64,000 nt of DNA from Nocardioides xinjiangensis (GCF_017916455.1 NZ_JAFMSY010000005.1:62001-126000), one strand, 5' to 3'. Positions 1 through 9,718 are shown, counted from the first letter of the stretch. The notes: generated by a model from the sequence alone, not told the origin. Made by a program: numbers and translations.

Positions 1-2
1 AC

Positions 3-812
3 ACCACCCTCATGGTCGAGTCGGGCGCGAACATCGTGGGCGGCGTCAACGCCCGCAAGGCCGGCACGACCGTCGAGCTGGGCGGCAAGGAGCTGCCGGT
101 CTTCGGCACCGTCGAGGAGGCCATGAAGGAGACCGGAGCGAACGTCTCGGTCGCCTTCGTGCCGCCGGCGTTCACCAAGGACGCCTGCATCGAGGCCATC
201 GACGCCGAGATCCCGCTGCTCGTGGTCATCACCGAGGGCGTCCCGGTGCTCGACACCGCCGAGGTCGTCGCCTACCTCGAGGGCAAGTCCACCCGGATGA
301 TCGGCCCCAACTGCCCCGGCATCATCACCCCCGAGGAGTCGCTGGCCGGGATCACGCCGCACACCATCGCGGGCAAGGGCCCCGTCGGCCTGGTCTCGAA
401 GTCGGGCACGCTGACCTACCAGATGATGTACGAGCTGAAGGACTTCGGGTTCACGACCGCCATCGGCATCGGCGGCGACCCGATCATCGGCACCACGCAC
501 ATCGACGCGCTGGAGGCCTTCGAGAACGACCCGGAGACCAAGGCGATCGTGATGATCGGCGAGATCGGCGGCGACGCCGAGGAGCGTGCTGCGGCGTACA
601 TCAAGGAGCACGTGACCAAGCCGGTCGTCGGCTACGTCGCCGGCTTCACCGCCCCCGAGGGGAAGACGATGGGCCACGCCGGCGCCATCGTGTCGGGCTC
701 GTCGGGCACCGCGCAGGCGAAGAAGGAGGCCCTCGAGGCCGCCGGCGTCAAGGTCGGCAAGACGCCGTCGGAGACCGCCGCGCTGATGCGGGAGATCCTT
801 CAGGCCCTCTGA
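3..812 (+). CDS. sucD: Succinyl-CoA synthetase alpha subunit (5' end outside window)
   Basis: This is the CoA- and phosphohistidine-bearing alpha subunit of the TCA-cycle enzyme that converts succinyl-CoA to succinate with NTP formation. The reading frame is already open at base 3 ([16 protein letters not shown]), so roughly the first 25-30 residues, including the CoA-binding start of the Rossmann fold, lie upstream of the window. Visible family motifs are [29 protein letters not shown] and, around the catalytic histidine, GHAGAIVSG. sucC is expected just upstream. The ATG at 12 is an internal methionine, not the start. The 3' end overlaps a doubtful opposing small ORF by 13 bp. Confidence 0.95.
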   Translation, partial: TTLMVESGANIVGGVNARKAGTTVELGGKELPVFGTVEEAMKETGANVSVAFVPPAFTKDACIEAIDAEIPLLVVITEGVPVLDTAEVVAYLEGKSTRMIGPNCPGIITPEESLAGITPHTIAGKGPVGLVSKSGTLTYQMMYELKDFGFTTAIGIGGDPIIGTTHIDALEAFENDPETKAIVMIGEIGGDAEERAAAYIKEHVTKPVVGYVAGFTAPEGKTMGHAGAIVSGSSGTAQAKKEALEAAGVKVGKTPSETAALMREILQAL

Positions 813-1024
813 TCCACCGCGCCTTCGAGGCGACGCTCGAGACGGCTCCGTAGGTCATCCTGCGGGGCCGTCCGTGCGTCGTGGCGCCCCGGCCGCCGCG
901 CGTCCCACAGGACGCGCCACACGACGTGCGCGCCGAGCAGGCGCACCGGCGCGACCGCGTTGAGCCGCCGCGGCGAGGGCAGAGTCGGGCAGGCCGAGCT
1001 GGCCAGCGTCGAAGGAATGGACAT
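800..1024 (-). CDS. Possible small protein of 74 residues, unrecognised
   Basis: An ATG at 1024 lies two bases after the stop codon of the upstream lipoprotein gene on the same strand, so it could be translated by coupling. The product ([16 protein letters not shown]...) is arginine-rich, has no signal peptide or membrane segment, and matches no family I know. It ends inside the last codons of convergent sucD. The only ribosome-binding candidate is the weak GGGGTG upstream. It fills the 215-bp gap between sucD and the lipoprotein gene and could equally be non-coding. Confidence 0.3.
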   Translation of the reverse strand: MSIPSTLASSACPTLPSPRRLNAVAPVRLLGAHVVWRVLWDARRPGRHDARTAPQDDLRSRLERRLEGAVDQRA

Positions 1025-1026
1025 GT

Positions 1027-1956
1027 CTAGCACCCCGTTTTCGTGAACACGCACATCGCTGGGTTCTTCCCCGTCGTGCTGGTGGCCGCGTCGGCCCGTT
1101 CGTCCAGCGATGCGAGCGAGCCCTCACCGTACGTCTGGACCAGCCCCCGGGCCGCACCGACCCGCGTGACCTCGAGGACCGAGCTGCCCGGGCCGCTGAC
1201 GTCCGGCGACCCCGTGGGCGCCCCGGTGGGCTCCGTGGGCTCCGCGGCGGGGTCGGTCGACCCGTCGGCGAAGACGCCCAGCGCCGAGACGGTCTCGCGG
1301 AGCGGCTCGACGGTCCGGTGGACGGCCTGCGGCGACTCCGCGCGGGTCCATCCGCCGTAGGTCGAGGCGACTAGCAGGGCCGCCCCGACGGGCACGACGT
1401 GGACGACCGTCGCACCGGTGCCGGGGGCGCCGTCGACGACGTAGGTCTGCACGAGCGTCGTGGCGGGCGGCGGGGCGAAGGGGGACCCGACCACCTCGGT
1501 GCGGGTCTGCACGACCTGCCGGCCGCTCGAGGCCGCGGGCTCGCAGGTCGAGGCGAGGTCGGCGAGCTCCTGGGCGACCGCGACCGCCTCGTCGGGGCTG
1601 CCGAGCAGCACCAGCTCGCGGGTGTCGGCGGCCTCCCCGCCGCTGTCGTCGGCGACCATGCGGTCGCGGATGCCGAGGCCGCGCAGCGGGGAGGAGCCGC
1701 AGAGCTCGAGGTCCCGCAGGCCGGTGCCGGTGCGAGCGGTGGGGATGCTGTCCTGCGGTGCGCCCATCCCCGTCGAGAGGGGGAAGTCGTCCGGGATGGA
1801 GGTGCCGGGCACGGAGCCTGAGCGGGAGTCAGCGCCACCGGCGGAGCCGCCCGAGGACCCGCGCGCCGTCGACTCGTCCGCCGACCGGTCGCCGCAGCCG
1901 CCGAGAGGCAGCAGGCAGGCGAGGGCGGCGGTCACGAGGCGCGCGCGGGCGGTCAT
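1027..1956 (-). CDS. Predicted secreted lipoprotein, probable partner of the sigma-sensor gene
   Basis: The product has 309 residues. It begins with a lipoprotein signal sequence (MTARARLVTAALACLLPLGGC, lipobox LGGC with the lipidated cysteine near residue 21). A Ser/Gly-rich linker follows, then an extracytoplasmic domain with two cysteines (LELCGSS and STCEP) that could form a disulfide. I recognise no enzyme motif. It lies 36 bp downstream of the sigma-factor/membrane-sensor fusion on the same strand, so the two are probably cotranscribed. The fold looks similar in style to the exported half of that fusion, which suggests a shared envelope-sensing role. That link is inferred from context. 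Confidence 0.75.
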   Translation of the reverse strand: MTARARLVTAALACLLPLGGCGDRSADESTARGSSGGSAGGADSRSGSVPGTSIPDDFPLSTGMGAPQDSIPTARTGTGLRDLELCGSSPLRGLGIRDRMVADDSGGEAADTRELVLLGSPDEAVAVAQELADLASTCEPAASSGRQVVQTRTEVVGSPFAPPPATTLVQTYVVDGAPGTGATVVHVVPVGAALLVASTYGGWTRAESPQAVHRTVEPLRETVSALGVFADGSTDPAAEPTEPTGAPTGSPDVSGPGSSVLEVTRVGAARGLVQTYGEGSLASLDERADAATSTTGKNPAMCVFTKTGC

Positions 1957-1992
1957 GCCTGCTGAGACAGCCCGGGGACGGAAAAGGTTGCG

Positions 1993-3888
1993 TCAGCGGG
2001 TGCGGTCGAGCGGAGCGAGCCGCTCGAGCACCCGCCGCGACAGCGCGACGAAGTCCGCCCGCGACATGGTCATGTCGCGGTCGGGTGCGAAGCCGAGCTG
2101 CGAGACGGCGGTCCCGTCGCGCACGATCGCCATCAGGAACGGGAACGACTGCCGGTCGTTGAGCTCGATCGTCAGCGACCACGCGCTGAGGTCGCTCGTC
2201 TGCGACGAGGAGGAGACCAGCTCGGTCACGCTGGTGCCGAGGTTCGCGCGGCCGCACTGCCGGATGCGGTCGCGGACCTGGTCGACGAAGGACGAGGCCC
2301 TCGCCGGGGCCATCGAGCCGACCGTCTGGGTGAGTCCGAGCTGGTTGGCGCTGGGCGTCTCGGGGAAGAGGAAGGTGCGGGTCAGCGCCTTGCTGATGCC
2401 CTTGCCCTGGAACGTCGTTCGGTCGCAGCGTGTCGCGGCGTAGTTCGTGCGTGCCCGCTCCGGGTCGGTGCCCACCCAGGGGCCGCGGACCGCCGCGACC
2501 GGCGGCAGGTCGACGACCGACAGCAGGCCGGGCGGCGTGCCGATGGCGAGCGGTGCCGCCGTGCGCGCGCGGGCGCGACCGGCGCAGCTGCCGGCGCCCT
2601 CGGCCCCGCAGAGGCCGTTGACGGCCGCGGCGAGGCCGGTGACCGCCGCCTTGTCCGGGACGGCCCGGCCGTTGCTGCGCACGACGGTGGTGACCACGAG
2701 GCTCCCGGTGCGGGCGACGCCCACGTCGATGCTGCTCGGCACCTTGCCCCACGAGCGGAGTTGGAAGGTGCGCGCCTGGTCGCCGACCCGCTCGACCGTG
2801 CGGGTGGAGACGAGCTGGGTGCGCGGGTCGATGCACCCGGCGAACCACAGCGACGCGGTCTCGAACGCTCGACCGGCCTGCTTCTCGTTCTGCGACATCT
2901 CGACCATCTGCACCGCGCGGGCCTCGACGCCGCCGGCCCGGCCACGGTCCTGCTCGCGGCGCGCCTTGCCGCTCGGCCGCTGCTGCGCGCGCGCCGCGGA
3001 GCCCTCCCACGTCCGGGCGAGCGCGGTGACGCCGTCCGGGTCGGCGAACCGCTCGCGCTGGCACGGGGCGAGCAGCCCGTTGCCCGTGAGGTTGTCGGTC
3101 GTGCCCGTCTCGGCCCAGTCCAGCCCGGGACCGAAGCGGTCCACCTGGTCGGTGGTGAACAGGGCCGCCTCGCTGATGATCTCCTCGCCCGCGCTGACGG
3201 GCTCCGGGGCGTGCACGGTGACGCCGGCCTGCGCCTTCTCCTCGCTCAGGCTCGTCGGCTCGGCGCCGGCGCCGGTCGCCACGAGCGACCCCGAGGCCAG
3301 CAGCGCGGCGGTGGCGAGCGCGGCGCCGATCACGGTGTGCGTACGACGTCGCGCGGCGCCCGACCGCCGGACCACCGTCGCGCGGGGCCAGCGGATGTCG
3401 GCCAGCGGGACCGCCAGGTCGTGCAGCAGGCGGGAGATCTCCGTCGTCGGCACGTCGCGGTGCAGCGAGAACTGCGAGCTGGCGGTCTGGAGCTCCCGCT
3501 CGGCGTCGAGCCGGGGGAGGCCGACCTCCCGGGCGAGCTCGTTGAGCGTCAGCGCGGAGAGGCCGTTGAGCACGAGCAGCTCGCGCTGGCGGACGGTGAG
3601 CTTGGACAGGGCGTCGAGGGTGCTGCGCACCTCGGGGTCGAGCGACTTGTCGCGGTGCCAGATCCGGGCGGTGTGCCGGCGTCGGGCGCGGCGCAGGGCG
3701 AGCGGGCGGACGTAGCCGTCGCGGTCCTCGAGCTGGCCGACCTTGCGCCAGTGGTGCCAGGCGACGACGAACGCGTCCCGGACCGCTGCCCGCGCGGCCG
3801 GCGCGTCGCCGGTGAGGGCGTACGCCTCGTGCAGGAGTCGGGTGCGGGTCTCGACGTAGTAGGCGTCGAAGGTCTCGGGGCTCCTCAT
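1993..3888 (-). CDS. ECF/SigE-like sigma factor fused to a transmembrane extracytoplasmic domain
   Basis: The product has 631 residues. Residues 1-165 resemble a small actinobacterial SigE-type ECF sigma factor: region 2 (FDAYYVETRTRLLHEAYALTG...FVVAWHHW) and a region 4 helix-turn-helix (LTVRQRELLVLNGLSALTLNELAREVGL). A basic stretch (RRSGAARRRTHT) precedes one transmembrane helix at about 186-208. About 420 exported residues follow, apparently two alpha/beta modules with several cysteines. Free ECF factors have about 170-200 residues, so this is a one-protein membrane-tethered version. Region 4 is degenerate, so it may bind neither core polymerase nor DNA in the usual way. It precedes the lipoprotein gene. 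Function is inferred from domain order. Confidence 0.8.
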   Translation of the reverse strand: MRSPETFDAYYVETRTRLLHEAYALTGDAPAARAAVRDAFVVAWHHWRKVGQLEDRDGYVRPLALRRARRRHTARIWHRDKSLDPEVRSTLDALSKLTVRQRELLVLNGLSALTLNELAREVGLPRLDAERELQTASSQFSLHRDVPTTEISRLLHDLAVPLADIRWPRATVVRRSGAARRRTHTVIGAALATAALLASGSLVATGAGAEPTSLSEEKAQAGVTVHAPEPVSAGEEIISEAALFTTDQVDRFGPGLDWAETGTTDNLTGNGLLAPCQRERFADPDGVTALARTWEGSAARAQQRPSGKARREQDRGRAGGVEARAVQMVEMSQNEKQAGRAFETASLWFAGCIDPRTQLVSTRTVERVGDQARTFQLRSWGKVPSSIDVGVARTGSLVVTTVVRSNGRAVPDKAAVTGLAAAVNGLCGAEGAGSCAGRARARTAAPLAIGTPPGLLSVVDLPPVAAVRGPWVGTDPERARTNYAATRCDRTTFQGKGISKALTRTFLFPETPSANQLGLTQTVGSMAPARASSFVDQVRDRIRQCGRANLGTSVTELVSSSSQTSDLSAWSLTIELNDRQSFPFLMAIVRDGTAVSQLGFAPDRDMTMSRADFVALSRRVLERLAPLDRTR

Positions 3889-3998
3889 GACCGCTCCACG
3901 GTACGGGAGTGCCCGACGCCGCGCACATCCCTCCCCGGCGCGGGCGGGCGGCGTGGGAGCACGATCTGCCCGGGCGCCCGGGGGAGGATGGGAAGGCC

Positions 3999-5246
3999 AT
4001 GACGTCGCTGCTCACCCGTCCCGACCACGCGCGGGCCGATGCTGCCCGGCAGCGACCGCTGGTGCTGGTCGCCACGCTCGGTGGGGTGCTCGCCGCGCTG
4101 GGACCGCTCGTGGTGCTGCTCGCGGTCGGCGTGATCGGGTGGTTCGCCTCGGACGCCGGCGTGCACGGCGCGCCCCGCGACGGGATGCGGGTCGCTGCGC
4201 TGGCCTGGCTGGCCGGTCACGGCTCCGGCGTCACCGTGCTCGGGGCCCGGATCACGATCGTCCCGCTCGGCGTCACCGCGCTCGCCGCCTGGTCGATGTG
4301 GCGGCTCGGGCACCGCGTCGGTGACGCGGTCTCCGGCCACGGCCCCGACGCCGACCGGATCTCCGACGGCGAGCGCGACCTCACGGTGCCGACCGCGATC
4401 ACCCTGTTCTTCGCCGGGTACGCCGTGGTGGCCGTCGTCGTGGCCGCCCTGGCCGCCGGCAGCAGTGCCGCCCCGTCCGTGCCGCGCGTGCTCGCCTGGA
4501 CCTTCCTGCTGACGGCGTCCGTGGCCGCGCCGGCGATCGCCGTCGGCTCCGGGCGCGCCGCCATCTGGACGTCGTTCGCGCCCGCGACCGTCCGGGCCGG
4601 CGCCGCCGTGGCGGGCGCCGTGCTGTCGCGGCTGCTCGCCGTCTCCGCCGTGCTGTTCCTCGTGGCGCTGGTGGCGTCCTTCGACGAGGCGGCCACGATG
4701 ACCTCGCGCCTGCACCCGAGCCCCTCCGAAGCCGCCCTCTACGCGCTCGTCAACGCCGCCTTCCTCCCCAACGCGGCGCTCTTCGCGGCCTCGTGGCTGC
4801 TGGGGCCGGGCTTTGCGGTCGGTGGCGCCACCCTCGTCTCGCCCGGTGCGGTGGTCCTCGGGCCGCTGCCGGTCGTCCCGCTCCTCGCCGCCCTTCCCGC
4901 CGCAGGCACCCCGGCCGGCTGGACCGGCGTCCTGATGGCGCTGCCGCCGCTCGTGGCGGCCGTCGTGGCCTTCCGGGTGCTGCGCCACCGGCTCCTCACC
5001 TGGGAGCAGATCGCCCTGGCCGGGTGCGGGGGCGGCCTGGTCGCGGGCGTGGCGCTGGCGGTGCTCGCCTCGGTCTCCGGTGGCGCCGCCGGTCCGGGCC
5101 GGATGCGGTTCGTCGGGCCGTTCACCCGCGACGTGCTCGTGCACGCCGTCACCGCGTGCGGCGTCGGCGCCCTCCTGGGGGCTTCGGTGGTGTCCCTCCT
5201 CCTGTGGCGCGCGGCTCGGCCCCGCACCGACGCGGCAGGGGACTGA
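3999..5246 (+). CDS. Polytopic membrane protein, DUF6350 family (PerM-like annotation)
   Basis: The product has 415 residues and about ten hydrophobic helices, from LVLVATLGGVLAALGPLVVLLAVGV to GVGALLGASVVSLLLWRAA. This matches the actinobacterial DUF6350 family, sometimes labelled cell division protein PerM. Its location before the purN-purH-folD block is common in actinobacteria. The ATG at 3999 is preferred over a frame-open start at 3909 because GGGAAGG lies just upstream and the preceding 30 residues are Arg/Pro-rich. Biochemical role is unknown. A second membrane protein gene follows after 3 bp, suggesting one transcript. Confidence 0.85.
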   Translation: MTSLLTRPDHARADAARQRPLVLVATLGGVLAALGPLVVLLAVGVIGWFASDAGVHGAPRDGMRVAALAWLAGHGSGVTVLGARITIVPLGVTALAAWSMWRLGHRVGDAVSGHGPDADRISDGERDLTVPTAITLFFAGYAVVAVVVAALAAGSSAAPSVPRVLAWTFLLTASVAAPAIAVGSGRAAIWTSFAPATVRAGAAVAGAVLSRLLAVSAVLFLVALVASFDEAATMTSRLHPSPSEAALYALVNAAFLPNAALFAASWLLGPGFAVGGATLVSPGAVVLGPLPVVPLLAALPAAGTPAGWTGVLMALPPLVAAVVAFRVLRHRLLTWEQIALAGCGGGLVAGVALAVLASVSGGAAGPGRMRFVGPFTRDVLVHAVTACGVGALLGASVVSLLLWRAARPRTDAAGD

Positions 5247-5249
5247 CGG

Positions 5250-6491
5250 GTGGGAGCTGGTCACGGCCACGGCGAACGGTCCTCACTCGGACCCGCGCCA
5301 CGGCGGCTGCGGGTGCTGGTGGGCCTGCTGCTCGCCCCGCTGGTGCTCGCGACCCTCGTCGGCCTCCTCGCGCTGTGGCCCGACGGCGACCTCGAGATCA
5401 GCGGCCCGGGGGTCGACGTCGAGCGCGGCACCGCCCGGGTCCAGGAGATCGTCGGCTGCCCGCAGGACGTCGACGTGGACGGGTGCGAGCTCGCCCGGGT
5501 GGAGCTGCTCAGCGGGCCGGGCGCCCCGGCCGAGGCGGAGGCGCTGCTGCCCTACGGCGACACGGCGCCCGAGGTCGTGCCGGGGGACCGGATCATCGTG
5601 TCGTTCACCGAGCAGGCGCCGGAGGGGCAGCAGTACGCCTTCCAGGACTTCGACCGGGGCCCGCCGCTGCTCACGCTGACGATCCTCTTCGCCGTCGGCG
5701 TCCTCGCGCTGTCGCGCTGGCGCGGCATCGGCGCCCTCGCCAGCCTGGCGTACTCCCTCGTCCTGATCGCCGTCTTCACCCTCCCCGCGATCATGGAGGG
5801 CTCGCCGCCGCTGGCGGTCGCGGTGACCACCGCCGCAGCGATCATGCTCGTGACGCTCTACCTGTCCCACGGCTTCGACCTGCGCTCCACCGTCGCGATG
5901 CTCGGCACGCTGGTGGCCCTCGTGGTGATCGGTGGCATCGGCTGGGTCTTCACGCGGGTCGGCCACTTCACCGGCCTGGTCGACGAGGGCAGCCAGTACA
6001 TCTCCGGCATCGCCGCGCAGGTCGACCTCCGCGGCCTGCTGCTCGCCGGCCTGGTGATCGGGGCGCTGGGGGTGCTCGACGACGTCACGGTCACCCAGAC
6101 CTGGGCCGTGTGGGAGCTCGCCGACGTCGACCCCGACGCGAGCGCGCGGTCGCTCTTCGTCCGGGCGATGCGCATCGGGCGCTCGCACGTCGCGTCGACC
6201 GTCAACACCCTCGTCCTGGCGTACGTCGGAGCGACGCTGCCGCTGATGCTCGTCTTCTCCGCGCTCTCGCTGCCGTTCGGGATCGCGGTCAGCCAGGAGG
6301 TGGTGGCGCAGGAGGTCGTGCGCGGCCTCGTCGGCGGGCTCGGCATCATCGCCGCGGTCCCCGTCACCACCGGGATCGCCGCGCTCGTCGCCGGCCGCCT
6401 GGCGCGGGACCGGTCGGCGCGGGACGGGTCGGCGCGGGACCCGTCGGCGCAGGACCGGTCGGCGCGCAGCGGGCCCTCGCACCGCGCCTGA
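5250..6491 (+). CDS. YibE/F-family multispanning membrane protein
   Basis: The product has 413 residues. One N-terminal helix ([24 protein letters not shown]) is followed by an exported domain of about 100 residues with two cysteines ([14 protein letters not shown]). A block of about seven helices then contains the family-typical stretches [28 protein letters not shown] and [13 protein letters not shown]. YibE/F proteins have no firmly assigned function. The start is a GTG 3 bp after the upstream stop, so translation is likely coupled. The C-terminus is a short imperfect repeat ([25 protein letters not shown]) encoded by a 15-bp tandem repeat. Confidence 0.88.
   Translation: MGAGHGHGERSSLGPAPRRLRVLVGLLLAPLVLATLVGLLALWPDGDLEISGPGVDVERGTARVQEIVGCPQDVDVDGCELARVELLSGPGAPAEAEALLPYGDTAPEVVPGDRIIVSFTEQAPEGQQYAFQDFDRGPPLLTLTILFAVGVLALSRWRGIGALASLAYSLVLIAVFTLPAIMEGSPPLAVAVTTAAAIMLVTLYLSHGFDLRSTVAMLGTLVALVVIGGIGWVFTRVGHFTGLVDEGSQYISGIAAQVDLRGLLLAGLVIGALGVLDDVTVTQTWAVWELADVDPDASARSLFVRAMRIGRSHVASTVNTLVLAYVGATLPLMLVFSALSLPFGIAVSQEVVAQEVVRGLVGGLGIIAAVPVTTGIAALVAGRLARDRSARDGSARDPSAQDRSARSGPSHRA
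6401..6460 (+). repeat. 15-bp tandem repeat inside the YibE/F gene
   Basis: Four consecutive 15-bp units based on GGCGCGGGACCGGTC begin at 6401, 6416, 6431 and 6446, with a degenerate fifth at 6461. They encode the pentapeptide pattern [20 protein letters not shown]. The unit is a multiple of three, so copy-number change would keep the frame and only vary the length of the charged cytoplasmic tail. Confidence 0.9.
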
Positions 6492-6505
6492 GGGCTCGCT
6501 CGCCC

Positions 6506-6511
6506 TAGACT
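6506..6511 (+). promoter_or_regulatory. Probable -10 box of a leaderless purN transcript
   Basis: TAGACT ends exactly 6 nt before the GTG start of purN, and there is no purine-rich ribosome-binding site. This is the spacing expected if transcription begins at the start codon. Confidence 0.6.
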
Positions 6512-6517
6512 CCCGGC

Positions 6518-7135
6518 GTGAGCCAGCCCGCCCGCCTCGTCGTCCTCGTCTCGGGGTCCGGCACCAACCTCCAGGCCCTGCTCGACGCGTCCGCCGACCC
6601 GGCGTACGGCGCCCGCGTGGTCGCGGTCGGCGCCGACCGCGAGGACATCGAGGGCCTCGCGCGCGCCGAGCGGGCCGGCGTGCCCACCTTCGTCCGCAAG
6701 CTGTCGGACTTCGAGACCCGCGAGGGCTGGGACGCCGCGCTGACGACCGTCGTGGAGCGGTTCGAGCCCGACCTGGTGGTCTCGGCAGGGTTCATGAAGC
6801 TGCTGTCGCAGGAGTTCCTCGACCGGTTCCTCACCCTCAACACCCACCCGGCGCTCTGCCCGGCGTTCCCCGGCATGCACGGCCCCCGCGACGCGCTCGA
6901 CTACGGGGTCAGGGTGACCGGGGCGACCCTCTTCGTGGTCGACGCGGGCGTCGACACCGGGCCGATCGTGGCCCAGGTGCCTGTCGAGGTGGCCGAGGAC
7001 GACGACGTGGCGTCCCTCCACGAGCGCATCAAGACCGCCGAGCGCGCGATGCTCGTCGACGCGGTCGGCCGCATCGCCCGCGAGGGCATCGCCGTGGAGG
7101 GCCGCCGGGTTCGCATCGGCGGCGGTCGTCGGTAG
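6518..7135 (+). CDS. purN: Phosphoribosylglycinamide formyltransferase
   Basis: Third step of IMP synthesis: transfers the formyl group of 10-formyl-tetrahydrofolate to GAR to give FGAR. The 205-residue length is typical. The phosphate-binding loop SGSGTNLQ is at 12-19, and the catalytic triad is clear: Asn108 and His110 in [12 protein letters not shown] and Asp146 in GVDTGPI, matching E. coli Asn106, His108 and Asp144. It is followed by the ZTP riboswitch and purH. The riboswitch lies after purN, so it cannot control purN from this position. purN has its own leaderless-type promoter. Confidence 0.97.
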   Translation: MSQPARLVVLVSGSGTNLQALLDASADPAYGARVVAVGADREDIEGLARAERAGVPTFVRKLSDFETREGWDAALTTVVERFEPDLVVSAGFMKLLSQEFLDRFLTLNTHPALCPAFPGMHGPRDALDYGVRVTGATLFVVDAGVDTGPIVAQVPVEVAEDDDVASLHERIKTAERAMLVDAVGRIAREGIAVEGRRVRIGGGRR

Positions 7136-7140
7136 GCTGC

Positions 7141-7212
7141 GCGCACACGACTGGCGCAGGTGGGCCACCACCGGGGAGTGACGCGCGGGAGCATCGAACG
7201 CCTGGGTGCCCC
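7141..7212 (+). promoter_or_regulatory. ZTP (pfl) riboswitch upstream of purH
   Basis: The purN-purH gap contains the conserved pfl-motif blocks in order: ACGACTGGCG, a GTGG...CCACC hairpin, CGGGGAGTGACG, a variable linker, and the 3' block ACGCCTGGGTGCC, whose GCCTGGG pairs to form the pseudoknot. This class binds ZTP/ZMP, the folate-stress alarmone formed from the PurH substrate AICAR phosphate, and turns on purine and one-carbon genes. Here the next genes are purH and folD, an exact functional match. Identification is by eye from consensus blocks. Confidence 0.88.
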
Positions 7213-7236
7213 GACTCGAACCGACCGAGGAGTCCC

Positions 7237-8844
7237 GTGTCCGACCACGCTTCCAACGACGCCCCCGAGCGCCGCATCCCGATCCGCCGCGCCCTGGTGT
7301 CCGTCTACGACAAGACCGGCCTCGACGACCTGGTCCGCGGCCTCCACGACGCCGGCGTCGAGCTCGTCTCGACCGGTGGCTCGGCCGCGCTGATCGCGTC
7401 GCTGGGCCTGCCCGTGACGCGGGTCGAGGACCTCACCGGCTTCCCCGAGTGCCTCGACGGCCGGGTCAAGACGCTCCACCCGCGCGTGCACGCCGGGATC
7501 CTCGCCGACCGCCGCCTGGACTCCCACGTCGCCCAGCTCGAGGAGCTCGGCGTGGAGCCGTTCGACCTCGTCGTCAGCAACCTCTACCCGTTCACGCAGA
7601 CCGTCGCCTCCGGCGCGAGCCCGGACGAGTGCGTGGAGCAGATCGACATCGGTGGTCCGTCGATGGTGCGGGCCGCGGCCAAGAACCACCCGAGCGTCGC
7701 GATCGTCACCTCGCCCGCGGCGTACGACGCCGTGCTCGCCGCTGCGGCCGCCGGCGGCTTCACGCTGGCGCAGCGGCAGCGGCTCGCCGCCGAGGCGTTC
7801 GTGCACACCGCGACCTACGACGTCCACGTCGCCTCCTGGATGGGCAACGTGCTCACCGACACCAGCGACGGCACCGGCTTCCCCGCCTGGATGGGCGCGA
7901 CGTGGGACCAGCAGGCGGTGCTGCGCTACGGCGAGAACCCGCACCAGTCCGCGGCCCTCTACTCCAACGGCTACCTCCCCGGTGGTCCCGGCCTCGCCCA
8001 GGCGACGCAGCACCACGGCAAGGAGATGTCCTACAACAACTACGTCGACGCCGACGCGGCCCGCCGGGCGGCGTACGACTTCGACGAGCCGGCGGTCGCC
8101 ATCATCAAGCACGCGAACCCGTGCGGCATCGCGGTCTGCGCCGACGACGTGCCCGACCCCGTCGCAGTGGCGCACCGCAAGGCGCACGAGTGCGACCCGG
8201 TCAGCGCCTTCGGCGGCGTCATCGCGACCAACGTCCCGGTCTCGGTGGCGATGGCCGAGCAGGTGGCCGAGATCTTCACCGAGGTCATCGTGGCGCCCGG
8301 CTACGAGGACGGCGCCATCGAGGCGCTGCAGGCCAAGAAGAACATCCGGATCCTGGAGTGCCCGCCGCTGGCCCGGGGCGGCGCCGAGACCCGCGCGATC
8401 TCGGGCGGGCTGCTGCTGCAGCAGCGCGACGTGCTGTCCGCCGAGGGCGACGACCCCGCCTCGTGGACCCTCGCCACCGGTGAGGCCGCCTCGGAGGAGG
8501 TGCTCGCCGACCTCGCCTTCGCGTGGCGCGCGTGCCGTGCGGTGAAGTCCAACGCGATCCTCCTGGCCGCAGGCGGGGCCTCGGTCGGCGTCGGCATGGG
8601 ACAGGTCAACCGCGTCGACTCGTGCCGCCTCGCGGTGGAGCGTGCGGGGGAGCGGGCGGCGTCGGCCGTCGCCGCGTCCGACGCGTTCTTCCCCTTCGCC
8701 GACGGTCCGCAGATCCTCATCGACGCCGGCGTCAAGGCCATCGTCCAGCCGGGCGGCTCGGTGCGTGACGCCGAGGTCGTCGCCGCCTGCGAGGCGGCCG
8801 GGGTGACGATGTACCTGACCGGCGCACGGCACTTCTTCCACTGA
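7237..8844 (+). CDS. purH: Bifunctional AICAR transformylase / IMP cyclohydrolase
   Basis: Last two steps of IMP synthesis. The N-terminal cyclohydrolase (MGS-like) domain occupies about residues 1-200, with [17 protein letters not shown] and [12 protein letters not shown]. The transformylase domain follows, with the catalytic Lys-His motif in [24 protein letters not shown], and [12 protein letters not shown] near the end. The length of 535 residues is normal. The GTG start at 7237 follows GAGGAG at a suitable distance, and the ZTP riboswitch lies in the leader. The stop overlaps the longer possible folD frame by one base. Confidence 0.98.
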   Translation: MSDHASNDAPERRIPIRRALVSVYDKTGLDDLVRGLHDAGVELVSTGGSAALIASLGLPVTRVEDLTGFPECLDGRVKTLHPRVHAGILADRRLDSHVAQLEELGVEPFDLVVSNLYPFTQTVASGASPDECVEQIDIGGPSMVRAAAKNHPSVAIVTSPAAYDAVLAAAAAGGFTLAQRQRLAAEAFVHTATYDVHVASWMGNVLTDTSDGTGFPAWMGATWDQQAVLRYGENPHQSAALYSNGYLPGGPGLAQATQHHGKEMSYNNYVDADAARRAAYDFDEPAVAIIKHANPCGIAVCADDVPDPVAVAHRKAHECDPVSAFGGVIATNVPVSVAMAEQVAEIFTEVIVAPGYEDGAIEALQAKKNIRILECPPLARGGAETRAISGGLLLQQRDVLSAEGDDPASWTLATGEAASEEVLADLAFAWRACRAVKSNAILLAAGGASVGVGMGQVNRVDSCRLAVERAGERAASAVAASDAFFPFADGPQILIDAGVKAIVQPGGSVRDAEVVAACEAAGVTMYLTGARHFFH

Positions 8845-8857
8845 TGGCCGGCCTCCC

Positions 8858-8863
8858 TAGGAT
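8858..8863 (+). promoter_or_regulatory. Possible internal -10 box before folD
   Basis: TAGGAT lies 7 nt before the GTG at 8871, matching the spacing of the other leaderless-type boxes in the window. It supports 8871 as the folD start and an internal promoter in addition to read-through from purH. Confidence 0.45.
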
Positions 8864-8870
8864 GACGCCC

Positions 8871-9716
8871 GTGACCGCACAGACCCTCGACGGCGCCGCC
8901 ACCCTGTCGACCATCAAGGCCGAGCTCGCCGAGCGGGTGGCCGCGCTCCGGTCCAGGGGAGTCACGCCCGGGCTCGGCACGGTGCTCGTGGGCGACGACC
9001 CGGGCTCGCACTGGTACGTCGGCGCCAAGCACAAGGACTGCGCCGAGATCGGCATCACCTCGATCCGGCGGGACCTGCCCGCCACGGCGACCCAGGCCGA
9101 GGTCGAGGCGGTCATCGACGAGCTCAACGACGACGACTCGTGCACCGGGTTCATCGTCCAGCAGCCGACCGGTCTCGACGAGTTCGCGCTGCTCTCGCGC
9201 GTGCGCCCCGACAAGGACGTCGACGGCCTGCACCCGGTCAACCTCGGCAAGCTGGTCCTCGGCGAGCCCGGCCCCCTGCCGTGCACGCCGGTCGGCTCGA
9301 TCGAGCTGCTGCGCCGCCACGGCGTGGAGATCGCCGGTGCCGAGGTCGTGGTGGTCGGTCGCGGCATCACCGTGGGCCGCCCGCTGGGCCTGCTGCTCAC
9401 CCGTCGCTCGGAGAACGCCACGGTCACGCTGTGCCACACCGGCACCCGCGACCTCGCTGCCCACGTGCGCAGGGCCGACATCGTCGTCGCTGCCGCCGGA
9501 GTGCCGGGGATCATCACGGCCGACATGGTCAAGCCCGGCGCTGCCGTGCTCGACGTCGGCGTCTCCCGCGTCGACGGCAAGGTCACCGGCGACGTCCACC
9601 CCGACGTGTGGGAGGTGGCCGGCTGGGTCTCGCCCAACCCCCGGGGCGTGGGTCCGATGACGCGCGCGATGCTGCTGACCAACATCGTCGAGATCGCCGA
9701 GTCCGTCCGGTCCTGA
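8871..9716 (+). CDS. folD: Methylenetetrahydrofolate dehydrogenase / cyclohydrolase
   Basis: Interconverts 5,10-methylene-THF and 10-formyl-THF, supplying the formyl donor for purN and purH. The catalytic Tyr and Lys are in the YVGAK motif of [29 protein letters not shown] and the dinucleotide-binding [16 protein letters not shown] are present, and the protein ends [13 protein letters not shown], all typical. Translation from GTG 8871 gives 281 residues. An ATG at 8844 overlapping the purH stop would add MAGLPRMTP and is the alternative. The usual family start (MTAQ-LDG) and the TAGGAT box favour 8871. Confidence 0.97.
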   Translation: MTAQTLDGAATLSTIKAELAERVAALRSRGVTPGLGTVLVGDDPGSHWYVGAKHKDCAEIGITSIRRDLPATATQAEVEAVIDELNDDDSCTGFIVQQPTGLDEFALLSRVRPDKDVDGLHPVNLGKLVLGEPGPLPCTPVGSIELLRRHGVEIAGAEVVVVGRGITVGRPLGLLLTRRSENATVTLCHTGTRDLAAHVRRADIVVAAAGVPGIITADMVKPGAAVLDVGVSRVDGKVTGDVHPDVWEVAGWVSPNPRGVGPMTRAMLLTNIVEIAESVRS

Positions 9717-9718
9717 CG

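Noticed and set aside
1829..4075. 748-codon minus-strand frame overlapping the sigma-sensor gene
   Set aside because: Arg/Pro-rich low-complexity translation typical of an out-of-phase high-GC frame; it has no domains, while the 631-residue frame has recognisable sigma and membrane segments.
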